NCBI RefSeq assembly: GCF_017948455.1
Contig: NZ_JAFFSU010000012.1
Span: forward strand, 1 to 64,000
Source: Streptomyces sp. GESEQ-4
GTDB lineage: Bacteria; Actinomycetota; Actinomycetes; Streptomycetales; Streptomycetaceae
Length of the DNA: 64,000 nt
Direction: 5' to 3'
Part shown: one piece after another, positions 8,251 through 16,798 of the stretch
Position numbering within the stretch: the first letter of the stretch is position 1
How the letters are laid out: each line of letters begins with the position of its first letter
Notes under the pieces: generated by a model
What the model was told of the DNA's origin: nothing
What the model saw: the letters and a program-made list of their open reading frames with translations, nothing else
Databases searched by the model: none
Position numbers and translations under genes: made by a program

Positions 8251-10821
8251 GTGCCTGGCACCAACCTGACTCGCGAAGAGGCGCAGCAGCGAGCCAAGCT
8301 GCTCACCGTTGACTCGTACGAGATCGATCTCGACCTCTCCGGCGCGCAGGAGGGCGGTACCTACCGGTCCGTGACCACGGTGCGCTTCGACGTCGCCGAA
8401 ACCGGCGCGGAGTCCTTCATCGACCTGGTCGCCCCGACCGTCCACGAGATCACGCTCAACGGCGACTCGCTGGACGCCGACGAGGTGTTCAAGGACTCCC
8501 GGATCGCCCTGCCGGGGCTGCTGGAAGGCCGCAACATCCTCCGTGTCGTCGCCGACTGCGCGTACACCAACACCGGAGAGGGCCTGCACCGGTTCGTCGA
8601 CCCGGTCGACAACCAGGCCTATCTCTACACCCAGTTCGAGGTGCCGGACGCCCGCCGGGTCTTCGCCTCCTTCGAGCAGCCGGACCTGAAGGCCGCCTTC
8701 CAGTTCACCGTGAAGGCGCCGAGCGGCTGGACGGTCGTCTCCAACTCGCCGACGCCGGAGCCCAAGGACGACACCTGGGTCTTCGAGCCGACGCCGCGGA
8801 TCTCGACGTACATCACGGCGCTCATCGTCGGCCCGTACCACTCCGTGCACAGCGTGTACGAGAAGGACGGGCAGTCCGTCCCGCTCGGCATCTACTGCCG
8901 CCCCTCCCTCGCCGAGTTCCTCGACTCGGACGCGATCTTCGAGGTCACGCGGCAGGGCTTCGAGTGGTTCCAGGAGAAGTTCGACTACGCGTATCCGTTC
9001 AAGAAGTACGACCAGCTGTTCGTGCCGGAGTTCAACGCGGGCGCGATGGAGAACGCGGGCGCGGTGACGATCCGCGACCAGTACGTGTTCCGGTCGAAGG
9101 TGACCGACGCCGCGTACGAGGTGCGGGCGGAGACGATCCTGCACGAGCTGGCCCACATGTGGTTCGGCGACCTGGTCACCATGGAGTGGTGGAACGACCT
9201 GTGGCTGAACGAGTCGTTCGCCACGTACACCTCCATCGCCTGCCAGGCGTACTCCCCCGAATCGCGCTGGCCGCACTCCTGGACGACCTTCGCCAACTCC
9301 ATGAAGACGTGGGCGTACCGCCAGGACCAGCTGCCCTCGACCCACCCGATCATGGCCGAGATCCGCGACCTCGACGACGTGCTCGTCAACTTCGACGGCA
9401 TCACGTACGCGAAGGGCGCGAGCGTCCTCAAGCAGCTCGTCGCGTACGTCGGCATGGGCGAGTTCTTCCGGGGCGTACAGGCGTACTTCAAGGCGCACGC
9501 GTACGGCAACACACGCCTGTCGGACCTGCTGGGCGCGCTGGAGGAGACCTCCGGGCGCGACCTGAAGACCTGGTCGAAGCTGTGGCTGGAGACGGCCGGA
9601 ATCAATGTGTTGAGGCCGGAGATCGAGACCGACGCGAACGGCGTCATCACCTCCTTCGGCATCCGCCAGGAGGCCCCGGCCCTCCCGGCGGGCGCCAAGG
9701 GCGAGCCGACGCTGCGCCCGCACCGCATCGCGGTCGGCCTGTACGCCCTCGATGACGACAGCGGCAAGCTGCTCCGCGACGAGCGCGTCGAGCTGGACGT
9801 CGACGGCGAACTGACGGCCGTACCGCAGCTGGTGGGCAAGCGCCTTCCGGACGTGGTCCTGCTCAACGACGACGACCTGTCGTACGCGAAGGTCCGCCTG
9901 GACGAGCAGTCGCTGTCCTTCGTCACGGACCACCTCGGCGACTTCGAGGCGTCGCTGCCGCGCGCCCTGTGCTGGGCGTCGGCGTGGGACATGACGCGGG
10001 ACGCGGAACTCGCCACCCGCGACTACCTCTCCCTCGTGCTGTCCGGCATCGGCAAGGAGTCCGACATCGGTGTCGTGCAGTCGCTGCAGCGCCAGGTGAA
10101 GCTGGCGATCGACATGTACGCCGACCCCGCCGCCCGCGAGGCCCTGCTCACCCGCTGGACCGACGCCACGCTGGCCCATCTGCGGTCGGCGGCGCCGGGC
10201 GGCGACCACCAGCTGGCGTGGGCGCGGGCGTTCGCGGCGACGGCTCGTACGCCGGAGCAGCTGGACCTGCTGGAGGCGCTCCTTGACGGTTCGCAGACGA
10301 TCGAGGGCCTGGCCGTCGACACCGAGCTGCGCTGGGCGTTCGTCCAGCGGCTCGCCGCCGTCGGCCGGTTCGACGAGGCGGAGATCGCGGGCGAGTACGA
10401 GCGGGACAAGACGGCGGCGGGCGAGCGCCACGCGGCCACCGCCCGCGCGGCCCGGCCCACCCCGGAGGCGAAGGCCGAGGCCTGGGCATCGGTCATCGAC
10501 TCCGACAAGCTCCCCAACGCCATCCAGGAAGCGGTCATCTCGGGCTTCGTCCAGACCGACCAGCGCGAGCTCCTGGCCCCCTACGCCGACACGTTCTTCG
10601 AGGTCGTCAAGGACATCTGGGAGTCCCGCTCCCACGAGATCGCCCAGCAGATCGCCATCGGCCTCTACCCGACCATCCAGGTCTCGCCGGAAACCCTGGC
10701 CAAGACAGACACCTGGCTGACCTCCGCCGAGCCGAACGCGTCCCTGCGGCGGCTGATCTCGGAGTCACGGGCGGGCGTGGAGCGGGCGCTCAAGGCGCAG
10801 GCAGCGGACGCGGTGCAGTAG
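8251..10821 (+). CDS. pepN: Aminopeptidase N (M1 zinc metallopeptidase)
   Basis: The product is 856 aa. It cleaves N-terminal amino acids from peptides in the cytoplasm. The M1 signatures are intact: GAMEN exopeptidase motif at 264-268 and zinc site HELAH (His298, Glu299, His302) with the third ligand Glu321 in WLNESF. The C-terminal 400 residues form the helical ERAP1-like domain. GTG 8251 follows CGAGGAGATG at good spacing and gives the usual length for actinobacterial PepN. No signal peptide. Monocistronic with a very strong terminator. Confidence 0.95.
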   Translation: MPGTNLTREEAQQRAKLLTVDSYEIDLDLSGAQEGGTYRSVTTVRFDVAETGAESFIDLVAPTVHEITLNGDSLDADEVFKDSRIALPGLLEGRNILRVVADCAYTNTGEGLHRFVDPVDNQAYLYTQFEVPDARRVFASFEQPDLKAAFQFTVKAPSGWTVVSNSPTPEPKDDTWVFEPTPRISTYITALIVGPYHSVHSVYEKDGQSVPLGIYCRPSLAEFLDSDAIFEVTRQGFEWFQEKFDYAYPFKKYDQLFVPEFNAGAMENAGAVTIRDQYVFRSKVTDAAYEVRAETILHELAHMWFGDLVTMEWWNDLWLNESFATYTSIACQAYSPESRWPHSWTTFANSMKTWAYRQDQLPSTHPIMAEIRDLDDVLVNFDGITYAKGASVLKQLVAYVGMGEFFRGVQAYFKAHAYGNTRLSDLLGALEETSGRDLKTWSKLWLETAGINVLRPEIETDANGVITSFGIRQEAPALPAGAKGEPTLRPHRIAVGLYALDDDSGKLLRDERVELDVDGELTAVPQLVGKRLPDVVLLNDDDLSYAKVRLDEQSLSFVTDHLGDFEASLPRALCWASAWDMTRDAELATRDYLSLVLSGIGKESDIGVVQSLQRQVKLAIDMYADPAAREALLTRWTDATLAHLRSAAPGGDHQLAWARAFAATARTPEQLDLLEALLDGSQTIEGLAVDTELRWAFVQRLAAVGRFDEAEIAGEYERDKTAAGERHAATARAARPTPEAKAEAWASVIDSDKLPNAIQEAVISGFVQTDQRELLAPYADTFFEVVKDIWESRSHEIAQQIAIGLYPTIQVSPETLAKTDTWLTSAEPNASLRRLISESRAGVERALKAQAADAVQ

Positions 10822-10851
10822 TTCGTCGTACGTCACTTCTTGGTACGTCGG

Positions 10852-10886
10852 CGGAGGGCGCCCGGCATGATGCCGGGCGCCCTCCG
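10852..10886. terminator. Perfect 16-bp hairpin terminator after pepN
   Basis: CGGAGGGCGCCCGGCA (10852-10867) pairs without mismatch with 10871-10886 around a TGA loop, followed by TCTT. It serves pepN and probably the convergent monooxygenase gene. Confidence 0.85.
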
Positions 10887-10913
10887 TCTTACTGAATGGT
10901 CGGCCCGGGTGCA

Positions 10914-12371
10914 TCACCCCACGTGGGCGGCGAGCGCCGTTTCGACCGTCGCCGCGTCCGCGTTCTCCGCGGCCCAGGCCGCGTATCCGTCGGGGCGCAC
11001 CAGCACGGTCGTACGGCGGTCTCCTGCCCAGTGCTCGACGGCCAGCCGGTCCTCGCGGGCGCCCCTCTCGTCGTACCCCTCGGGCGTGATCAGCACGAAG
11101 CGGCCGCCGCGCAGGGCCTCGTAGAGGCGGCCGCTCTTGAGGGCGATGTCGGGGACTCGGGTGCCGGTGAGGCGGTGGGAGCCGCGGGGGGCGGGGTACT
11201 TGTAGCCGAGGCCGGAGATCTGGGCCAGGGCCTTGCGCTGGGCGGGGCGGGCGACGTTGACGAGGGCCGAGACGAGTGTGCGTACGGCGCGCAGTGCGGG
11301 GCTCTGGGCGCGGGCCAGCCGGACCAGGCCGCCGCTGCTGCGCAGGACCGCCTTGCCGACGGGGTGACGTTCGGCCTGGTAGGTGTCGAGGAGGCCCGCG
11401 GGCGCCCAGCCCTGGACGGCCGCGGCGAGCTTCCAGCCGAGGTTGGCCGCGTCCTGGAGGCCGGTGTTCATACCCTGGCCGCCGGCCGGTGAGTGGATGT
11501 GCGCGGCGTCCCCGGCGAGGAAGACCCGGCCGACGCGGTACTCCGGCGCCTGGCGCTCGTCGCTGTGGAAACGGGAGAGCCAGCGCGCGTCATGCATGCC
11601 GTAGTCGGTGCCGAGGGCGCGGCGGGTGACCTCCTTGATCTCGTCGAGGTCGAGCGGGGCGTCGTCGGCCGCCTCGTTGCGACTGTTCCAGCCCATGACG
11701 CGGTACCAGCCGTCGCCGAAGGACGCGATCATCGCGAAGGCGTCGCCCGCGCCGTTGACGGTGAGTACGCCTTCGGGCCGCTGGGCGAGCCTGACGTCCG
11801 CCAGGAGCAGGGACTTGATGACGGAGACGCCGGGGAAGGGCAGGCCGATCGCCTGGCGTACGGCGCTGTGATGGCCGTCCGCGCCGACGACGTAGGCCGT
11901 GCGGTGCGTGACGACTTCGCCGTCGGAGCCGCGTACGTCGAGGTCGACGCCGTCTTCGTCCTGCCTCAGCCCGACGACCTCGCTCTCGTACGCGAACTCC
12001 ACCCCGGCCTCGCGCGCCCGCCGCTCCAGCAGCCGCTCCACCTCGTACTGCGGGGTGATCAGCAGGAACGGGAAGCGGGACGGCAGCGTGCCCAGGTCGA
12101 GTGAGAGGCGGCGGAACAGGCGCAGGCCCGTGATGGTGTCGCCGGTGGCGAGCAGCGGGTCGGCGAGGCCTCGGGCGTCGAGTTGCTCCAGGGTGCGGGC
12201 GTGTACTCCGAAGGCGCGGGAGAGGTTGCTGATCTTGTGGGGGCGCTTTTCGAGGAGGGTGACGGGGACGCCGGCGGTGGCGAGGTCACCGGCGAGGAGC
12301 AGGCCGGTGGGGCCGGAGCCGACGACGATGACGGAGGGGGTGGGGCGGTTTCCGGTGTCGGTGCCGTTCAT
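10914..12371 (-). CDS. FAD-dependent aromatic monooxygenase (PHBH/PheA type)
   Basis: The product is 485 aa from ATG 12371, which has a near-ideal ribosome site (GGGAGGCCACC). Longer frames run through the operator array and are rejected. The FAD motifs are complete: VIVVGSGPTGLLLAGDLA (GxGxxG), GADGHHSAVRQAIG (DG motif) and FLAGDAAHIHSPAGGQGMN (GD motif). The family hydroxylates phenolic or polyketide-like aromatics with NAD(P)H and O2, and some members inactivate rifamycin or tetracycline. It is transcribed divergently from a TetR regulator across a repeat array, the arrangement of a substrate-induced detoxification or catabolic gene. Confidence 0.9.
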   Translation of the reverse strand: MNGTDTGNRPTPSVIVVGSGPTGLLLAGDLATAGVPVTLLEKRPHKISNLSRAFGVHARTLEQLDARGLADPLLATGDTITGLRLFRRLSLDLGTLPSRFPFLLITPQYEVERLLERRAREAGVEFAYESEVVGLRQDEDGVDLDVRGSDGEVVTHRTAYVVGADGHHSAVRQAIGLPFPGVSVIKSLLLADVRLAQRPEGVLTVNGAGDAFAMIASFGDGWYRVMGWNSRNEAADDAPLDLDEIKEVTRRALGTDYGMHDARWLSRFHSDERQAPEYRVGRVFLAGDAAHIHSPAGGQGMNTGLQDAANLGWKLAAAVQGWAPAGLLDTYQAERHPVGKAVLRSSGGLVRLARAQSPALRAVRTLVSALVNVARPAQRKALAQISGLGYKYPAPRGSHRLTGTRVPDIALKSGRLYEALRGGRFVLITPEGYDERGAREDRLAVEHWAGDRRTTVLVRPDGYAAWAAENADAATVETALAAHVG

Positions 12372-12387
12372 GGTGGCCTCCCTGGAT

Positions 12388-12514
12388 GCCAACGCTTGCT
12401 TGCCAACGTCTGTTTGCCAACTTCCGTTTGCCAACAACTGTTGACCAACGCTCGTTGACAAACGTAGAGCCGCCTCCTGGACGTGTCAACACGTGTTGGC
12501 CTACGTTTGTTGGC
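12388..12514. promoter_or_regulatory. Operator array: five 14-bp CCAAC repeats plus palindromes
   Basis: CCAAC occurs five times at exactly 14-bp spacing (12389, 12403, 12417, 12431, 12445), with units of the form GCCAACnnnnGTTT. Next come a perfect 12-bp palindrome CAACACGTGTTG (12487-12498) and a perfect 10-bp inverted repeat ACAAACGTAG (12458-12467)/CTACGTTTGT (12501-12510). All share CAAC/GTTG half-sites. The array covers the whole divergent promoter region and abuts the TetR start codon, so it is probably a multi-site operator for that regulator. Confidence 0.75.
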
Positions 12515-13099
12515 ATGACCGACAGCAAGCCCCCCGCCCCCGCCCCGCCCCGCCGCTCCGACGCCACCCGTACCGCGATCCTCGCCGCCGCCCGCGAGCG
12601 CTTCGCGACCGACGGATACGAGCGGGCCACCATCCGCGCCATCGCCAAGGACGCGAACATCGATCCGTCGATGGTGATGCGCTACTTCGGCAACAAAGAA
12701 GGCCTGTTCGCGGCGGCGGTCTCCGTCGATCTACGGTTGCCGGAGTTCGCCGCTCTGCCCCGGCAGATCATCGGCGAGTCCCTCGTGACGCACTTCCTCA
12801 CGATGTGGGAGGAGAACGAGGAACTCACTGCCCTGCTGCGGGTCGGCGCCACCAATCAGGCGGGCGCCGAGCGGATGCAGGGCATCTTCCGGGACCAGGT
12901 CATGCCCGTCGCCCGCTACGCCTGTCCCGACCCCGAGCAGATCCCGGCACGGGCCGGGCTGGTGGCGACGCAGATGCTCGGGCTGGCGCTGACCCGCTAC
13001 GTCCTGAAGTTCCCCCCGACCGTGGCGCTCAGCCGGCAGGAGATCGTGGCGTGGCTGGGGCCGACGGTGCAGAGGTATCTGACGGCCCCGAGTCCATGA
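12515..13099 (+). CDS. TetR-family transcriptional regulator
   Basis: The product is 194 aa from ATG 12515. The helix-turn-helix is in AILAAARERFATDGYERAT followed by IRAIAKDANID and the family signature MVMRYFGNKEGLF. The C-terminal ligand domain is TetR_C-like (LRVGATNQAGAERM). No Shine-Dalgarno sequence precedes the ATG (GTTTGTTGGCATG), and the last operator half-site touches it, so the message may be leaderless. The in-frame upstream start at 12386 would translate the operator repeats and is rejected. It most likely represses itself and the divergent monooxygenase. Confidence 0.85.
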   Translation: MTDSKPPAPAPPRRSDATRTAILAAARERFATDGYERATIRAIAKDANIDPSMVMRYFGNKEGLFAAAVSVDLRLPEFAALPRQIIGESLVTHFLTMWEENEELTALLRVGATNQAGAERMQGIFRDQVMPVARYACPDPEQIPARAGLVATQMLGLALTRYVLKFPPTVALSRQEIVAWLGPTVQRYLTAPSP

Positions 13100-13196
13100 C
13101 CCCCCGGGAACGCGAAAAGGCGCCGACCTCGCCCACGTACGGCTGCGCGTACGTGCGGCGGGGTCGACGCCCTCGAAAGAGCCTCGGGGAGCCCGG

Positions 13197-13490
13197 TCAG
13201 GCCTTGGAGCCGGCCTCGGCCTTGGACTTGGGCCGGGTCTTGATGTTGCGGGTCGTCACCCGGTGCGCCTCGTGCGACTTGTCCAGGACCATCACCAGGC
13301 CGGCGATGACCACGAAGAGGGCGAGGGGGGCCACGACGAACAGGCCCAGCGTCTCGATGACGCTCAGGCCCGGGCCGGGGTCGTCGCCGTCGTCGCGGGT
13401 GAGCGCGAGCGCGGGGGACGACATGAGCAGCATCATCAGCGTCGTACCGGCAGCCAGGGCGCCGGCGCGCAGGGCGTTCTTCTTGTCCAC
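13197..13490 (-). CDS. Small membrane protein with N-terminal signal-like helix
   Basis: The product is 97 aa from GTG 13490. Residues 5-30 form a signal-like hydrophobic stretch ending SSPALA. A short acidic segment follows, then a transmembrane helix at about 48-68 and a basic cytoplasmic tail rich in Lys/Arg. It lies between the TetR gene and malQ. I recognise it only as a conserved-looking Streptomyces hypothetical. No clear ribosome site precedes the GTG, so the exact start is uncertain; a much longer frame upstream is antisense to malQ and rejected. Confidence 0.6.
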   Translation of the reverse strand: MDKKNALRAGALAAGTTLMMLLMSSPALALTRDDGDDPGPGLSVIETLGLFVVAPLALFVVIAGLVMVLDKSHEAHRVTTRNIKTRPKSKAEAGSKA

Positions 13491-13567
13491 GGAGCCAAAG
13501 TATCCAACGCCGGGCGGGGACGCGCGTCCGGGGTGCCGTAAGAGGCGAACCCCGCACCCACCCACCC

Positions 13568-15661
13568 TCACGCCAGCCGCCCCCCGGACGCCCGCACCAC
13601 CTCCACCAGCGCATGCAGCCGCGCCGACCCCGCCAGCTCCTCCAGTGTCATCGGCCTGCCCTCCGCGTCCGCCACCGGAAGCCGCCAGTTCGGGTACTGG
13701 TCCCACGTACCCGGCAGGTTCTGCGGGCGGCGGTCGCCGACCCCGTCCGGCAGCCAGATGCCGATCATGCGGGCCGGGGTGCGGAGCAGATAGCGGTGGA
13801 CGGCCTGGACCTCGGCCTCTTCGGCGGACGCGCCGAGGCCTCCGCTGGTCCCCTGCAGGAGACCCAGCTGGGCGAGCAGTGTCAGCCACTCCCCCGTGTC
13901 GGCGGCGGCCTCCGCCCGCTCCTCGTCGACGGGGCACGTCAACAGGCCGAGGCGGTCGCGGAGTTCGACGTGGTCGCCGGTGAGGCGGGCGGCGGTCGGG
14001 GGGAGGTCGTGGGTGGTGGCGGTGGCGAGGCAGTCGGCGCGCCACCGGTCGGGGGGCAGGGGACGGCCGTCGCCCTCCCAGTCCCGTTCGAACCACAGGA
14101 CCGACGTGCCGAGCACCCCGCGCTCACGCAGCGTCTCGCGGACCCCGGGCTCTACGGTGCCCAGGTCCTCGCCGATCACCACGGCCCCGGCGCGGGACGC
14201 CTCAAGGACCAGGATCGCCAGCATGGCCTCGGCGTCGTAACGGACGTAGGTGCCCTCCGTCGGCGGCAGCCCTTCCGGCACCCACCAGAGCCGGAACAAG
14301 CCCATGACGTGGTCGATGCGCAGGGCGCCGGCGTAGCGGAACAGGGCCTTCAGGAGCATGCGGAAGGGGGCGTAGCCCGACTCGGCCAGCCGGTCCGGCC
14401 GCCAGGGCGGCAGCCCCCAGTCCTGGCCGCGGGCGTTGAAGGCGTCCGGCGGCGCGCCGGCCGACATCCCGGCCGCGAAGTACCGCTGCTGCGCCCAGGC
14501 GTCCGCGCCCTCAGGGTGCACGCCGACCGCCAGATCGTGCACGATCCCGACCGGCATGCCCGCCTCCCGCGCGGCGCGCTGCGCGGCGGCGAGCTGGGCG
14601 TCGGTGAGCCAGGCGAGCCGGCAGTGGAAGTCGACGCGGTCCATCAACTCGCCCCGGGCGCGGGCGGTTTCCGTCGAGCGGGGGTCACGCAGGCCCGCGG
14701 GCCAGCCGCGCCAGTCCGGGCCGTGCACCTCGGCCAGGGCGTACCAGGTGGCGTGGTCCTCCAGGGCCTCGCCCTGCTCGGCGAGGAAGTCGGCGTACGC
14801 GGCCTGCCGCCCCGGCCCGAGCGGCACCTCCCGCACCAGCTCCAGCGCCTCCCGCTTCAGCGCCCACACCGCGTCCCGGTCGATCAACTCCCCCTTCTCC
14901 AGCACCGATTCCCGCAGTCGCGCCGCCCGCTCCAGCAGCCCCCGCACCCGCTCCCGCCCGTCCACATACGCGAACTCGGGGATGTCCTCGACCCGCAGAT
15001 GCACCGGGTCGGGGAAGCGCCGGGAGGAGGGCCGGTAGGGGGACGGGTCGGTGGGCGTGCCGGGCACGGCCGCATGCAGCGGGTTGACCTGCACGAATCC
15101 GGCGCCGAGCGCCCGCCCGGCCCAGGCAGCCAGCTCGGCGAGGTCACCGAGGTCGCCCATGCCCCAGGAGCGCCGGGAGAGCAGGGAGTAGAGCTGGACG
15201 AGGAGGCCGTACGAGCGTCCGGGCGGCGTGGGCAGCCGGGGCGGGGCGACGACCAGGTGGACGCGGGCGGTGCGGCCGTCGGGGGCGGTCGCGGTCAACC
15301 GGTGTACTCCGGGCGGGAGTTGCTCGGCGGCGGCGCGGGTCTCGCCCTGCTCGGTCTCGATCCGCAGCCGGGTGCCCGCCGGGAGGCCGGCGAGCGCGGC
15401 GGGCACGCTGCCGCTCCAGCACACCACCGTCGGCGGCAGCAGCCGTTCGCTCAGCTCCCGTTCCCGGGCGGCGAGCGCGGCGCGGACGGCCCCGGGACTG
15501 CTCGCGTCGACACCGAGCGCGGCCAGCGCCCGGGTGAGCGCGGCGGCCGACGCGGTGACGGTGCGGTCGGGCGACGGGCTGTAGGACGGGGCGACGCCGT
15601 GCAGCGCGGCGAGCCGGGAGAGATCCTCGTCGGGGGCCGCGGCCGACCGGGGTGCTGTCAT
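13568..15661 (-). CDS. malQ: 4-alpha-glucanotransferase (amylomaltase)
   Basis: The product is 697 aa, GH77 family, transferring 4-alpha-glucan segments between maltooligosaccharides in glycogen/maltodextrin metabolism. The catalytic nucleophile region is LRIDHVMGLFRLWWVPEG, the acid/base region VVIGEDLGTVEPGVRE, and a third conserved site is TTHDLPPTAARL. The length, with an extra N-terminal beta domain (about 1-150), matches actinobacterial MalQ. It starts at ATG 15661. An 18-bp repeat tract and a small acidic-protein gene lie immediately upstream on the same strand. Confidence 0.95.
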   Translation of the reverse strand: MTAPRSAAAPDEDLSRLAALHGVAPSYSPSPDRTVTASAAALTRALAALGVDASSPGAVRAALAARERELSERLLPPTVVCWSGSVPAALAGLPAGTRLRIETEQGETRAAAEQLPPGVHRLTATAPDGRTARVHLVVAPPRLPTPPGRSYGLLVQLYSLLSRRSWGMGDLGDLAELAAWAGRALGAGFVQVNPLHAAVPGTPTDPSPYRPSSRRFPDPVHLRVEDIPEFAYVDGRERVRGLLERAARLRESVLEKGELIDRDAVWALKREALELVREVPLGPGRQAAYADFLAEQGEALEDHATWYALAEVHGPDWRGWPAGLRDPRSTETARARGELMDRVDFHCRLAWLTDAQLAAAQRAAREAGMPVGIVHDLAVGVHPEGADAWAQQRYFAAGMSAGAPPDAFNARGQDWGLPPWRPDRLAESGYAPFRMLLKALFRYAGALRIDHVMGLFRLWWVPEGLPPTEGTYVRYDAEAMLAILVLEASRAGAVVIGEDLGTVEPGVRETLRERGVLGTSVLWFERDWEGDGRPLPPDRWRADCLATATTHDLPPTAARLTGDHVELRDRLGLLTCPVDEERAEAAADTGEWLTLLAQLGLLQGTSGGLGASAEEAEVQAVHRYLLRTPARMIGIWLPDGVGDRRPQNLPGTWDQYPNWRLPVADAEGRPMTLEELAGSARLHALVEVVRASGGRLA

Positions 15662-15699
15662 CTACGGCTCCGCGTGGGAAGGGTCCGAAGTGTCCGGTG

Positions 15700-15772
15700 G
15701 ACATCTACCCCTCCGGGGACATCCACCACTCCCGGGACATCTACCACTCCGGGGGGCATCTACCACTCCGGG
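15700..15772. repeat. Four tandem 18-bp repeats upstream of malQ
   Basis: Units start at 15700, 15718, 15736 and 15755 (one extra G before the last), with consensus GACATCTACCACTCCGGG. The last unit contains the stop codon of the small gene 15760-16035, so the array fills the small-gene to malQ gap. It may affect coupling or mRNA structure. Confidence 0.85.
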
Positions 15773-16035
15773 CGGAAGGTGTCCGAGTAGGCGTCGAACT
15801 CGCCGGCCGGCGTGTCCGGGTAGGCGTCGGACTCGCTGGTCAGCGGGGCGGCGTCGGCGAGCGGCGGCTCGCTGGTCAGGGGTTCCGCGTCCGGCAGCGG
15901 GGGTTCGCTGGTCAGCGGCGCCTCGGCGCAGGCGCCCTCCGCGCTGAAGACGCACAGGTGCAGATCGGATGCGGCGGACGGCTCCGCCTCCTGTTTGGAG
16001 AGGGCCGAGAGCAGAAGGTGTGCCGATGCGGCCAC
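15760..16035 (-). CDS. Small acidic repeat protein, unrecognised
   Basis: The product is 91 aa from GTG 16035, preceded by a strong ribosome site (AAGGAG, 5 nt spacing), so I regard it as real. The N-terminus is AASAHLLLSALSKQEAEPS and a two-cysteine segment DLHLCVFSAEGACAEAP follows. The rest is built of near-repeats of PLTSEPPLxDA and then DAYPDT/DAYSDT. It is strongly acidic with no transmembrane helix. The short length, leader-like N-terminus and repeats would allow a peptide precursor, but no modifying enzyme is adjacent. Function unknown. Confidence 0.55.
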   Translation of the reverse strand: MAASAHLLLSALSKQEAEPSAASDLHLCVFSAEGACAEAPLTSEPPLPDAEPLTSEPPLADAAPLTSESDAYPDTPAGEFDAYSDTFRPEW

Positions 16036-16184
16036 GGGGAACTCCTTGTCGAGTACGGCGGGTAAGGCTTCGTACGGGTTACCGCAGCCCTACCCAACGG
16101 ACGCGAGACCAGACGTCCACGGCCGGACTACGTGCGCCTCATCACACACATCCTGTGCGACCGCAGCACTTCTCCCCGCACTTC

Positions 16185-16256
16185 TTCCCGCGAATCCCAT
16201 GGATTCCCGCGAATCCACAGATCACTATTCACTCAGTACATGTAGCGGGTGCATAC
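16185..16256 (+). promoter_or_regulatory. Candidate padR promoter and operators
   Basis: A 13-bp direct repeat TTCCCGCGAATCC occurs at 16185-16197 and 16204-16216, and creates an inverted GAATCC/GGATTC pair. TACATGTA (16237-16244) is a palindrome resembling PadR-type half-sites. CATACT (16251-16256) is a possible -10 box, which would put the transcript start at or near the ATG at 16265. Confidence 0.45.
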
Positions 16257-16264
16257 TGGTTCCC

Positions 16265-16798
16265 ATGAGCACCCGCCACATCCTCCTGGGACTGCTCGCG
16301 ACGGGACCGAGCCACGGCTACGACCTCAAGCGACGCCACGACGAACGCTTTCCGCAGGCCCGTCCGCTCGCCTACGGGCAGGTCTATACGACCCTCCAGC
16401 GCCTGGTCCGCGACGGCCTCGCCGAGGTCGACGGCACCGACTCGGACGGCGGTCCGGAGCGCACGACGTACCGCTCGACGGACGACGGTGCGCGTGAACT
16501 CGCCAAGTGGGCGGCCGAGATCACCCCGCCCGCGCCCTTCGTGACGAACGAGATCTTCGCCAAGGTCGTCGTCGCGATCCTGTCCGGCGGCGATCCGGAG
16601 ACCTACCTGCGCGCCCAACGCGCCGCACACATGGAGCGGATGCGTGAGCTCACGGCGGTCAAGACCGCTCCGGGCGCCGATCTCGCGACCGTGCTCTCGG
16701 CCGACTACGCCCTCAACCACCTTGACGCCGACCTCCGTTGGATGACCACGACGGCGGCCCGGCTCACCACCCTGACCGCGGAGGTCGACGCAGCATGA
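16265..16798 (+). CDS. PadR-family transcriptional regulator
   Basis: The product is 177 aa from ATG 16265. The N-terminal winged helix is typical: ILLGLLATGPSHGYDLKRR followed by GQVYTTLQRLVRDGLAEV. The C-terminal helical dimerisation region contains VVVAILSGGDP. There is no Shine-Dalgarno sequence and a -10-like hexamer lies 9 nt upstream, so the message may be leaderless. The stop overlaps the start of the ABC ATPase gene (ATGA), so it is the first gene of a PadR/ABC/FtsX operon and probably its autorepressor, relieved by an antimicrobial or envelope signal. Confidence 0.9.
   Translation: MSTRHILLGLLATGPSHGYDLKRRHDERFPQARPLAYGQVYTTLQRLVRDGLAEVDGTDSDGGPERTTYRSTDDGARELAKWAAEITPPAPFVTNEIFAKVVVAILSGGDPETYLRAQRAAHMERMRELTAVKTAPGADLATVLSADYALNHLDADLRWMTTTAARLTTLTAEVDAA

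Noticed and set aside
8185..10635. 816-codon reverse frame over pepN
   Set aside because: Antisense shadow; rich in Arg/Gly/Val with no motifs. The forward frame has all M1 peptidase signatures.
13491..14096. N-terminal extension of the small membrane protein
   Set aside because: It is antisense to the malQ coding region and has no conserved features.
15700..15772. Possible CRISPR-like array
   Set aside because: The repeats are directly adjacent with no unique spacers, only 18 bp long and few; no cas genes are present. No CRISPR array was seen anywhere in the window.
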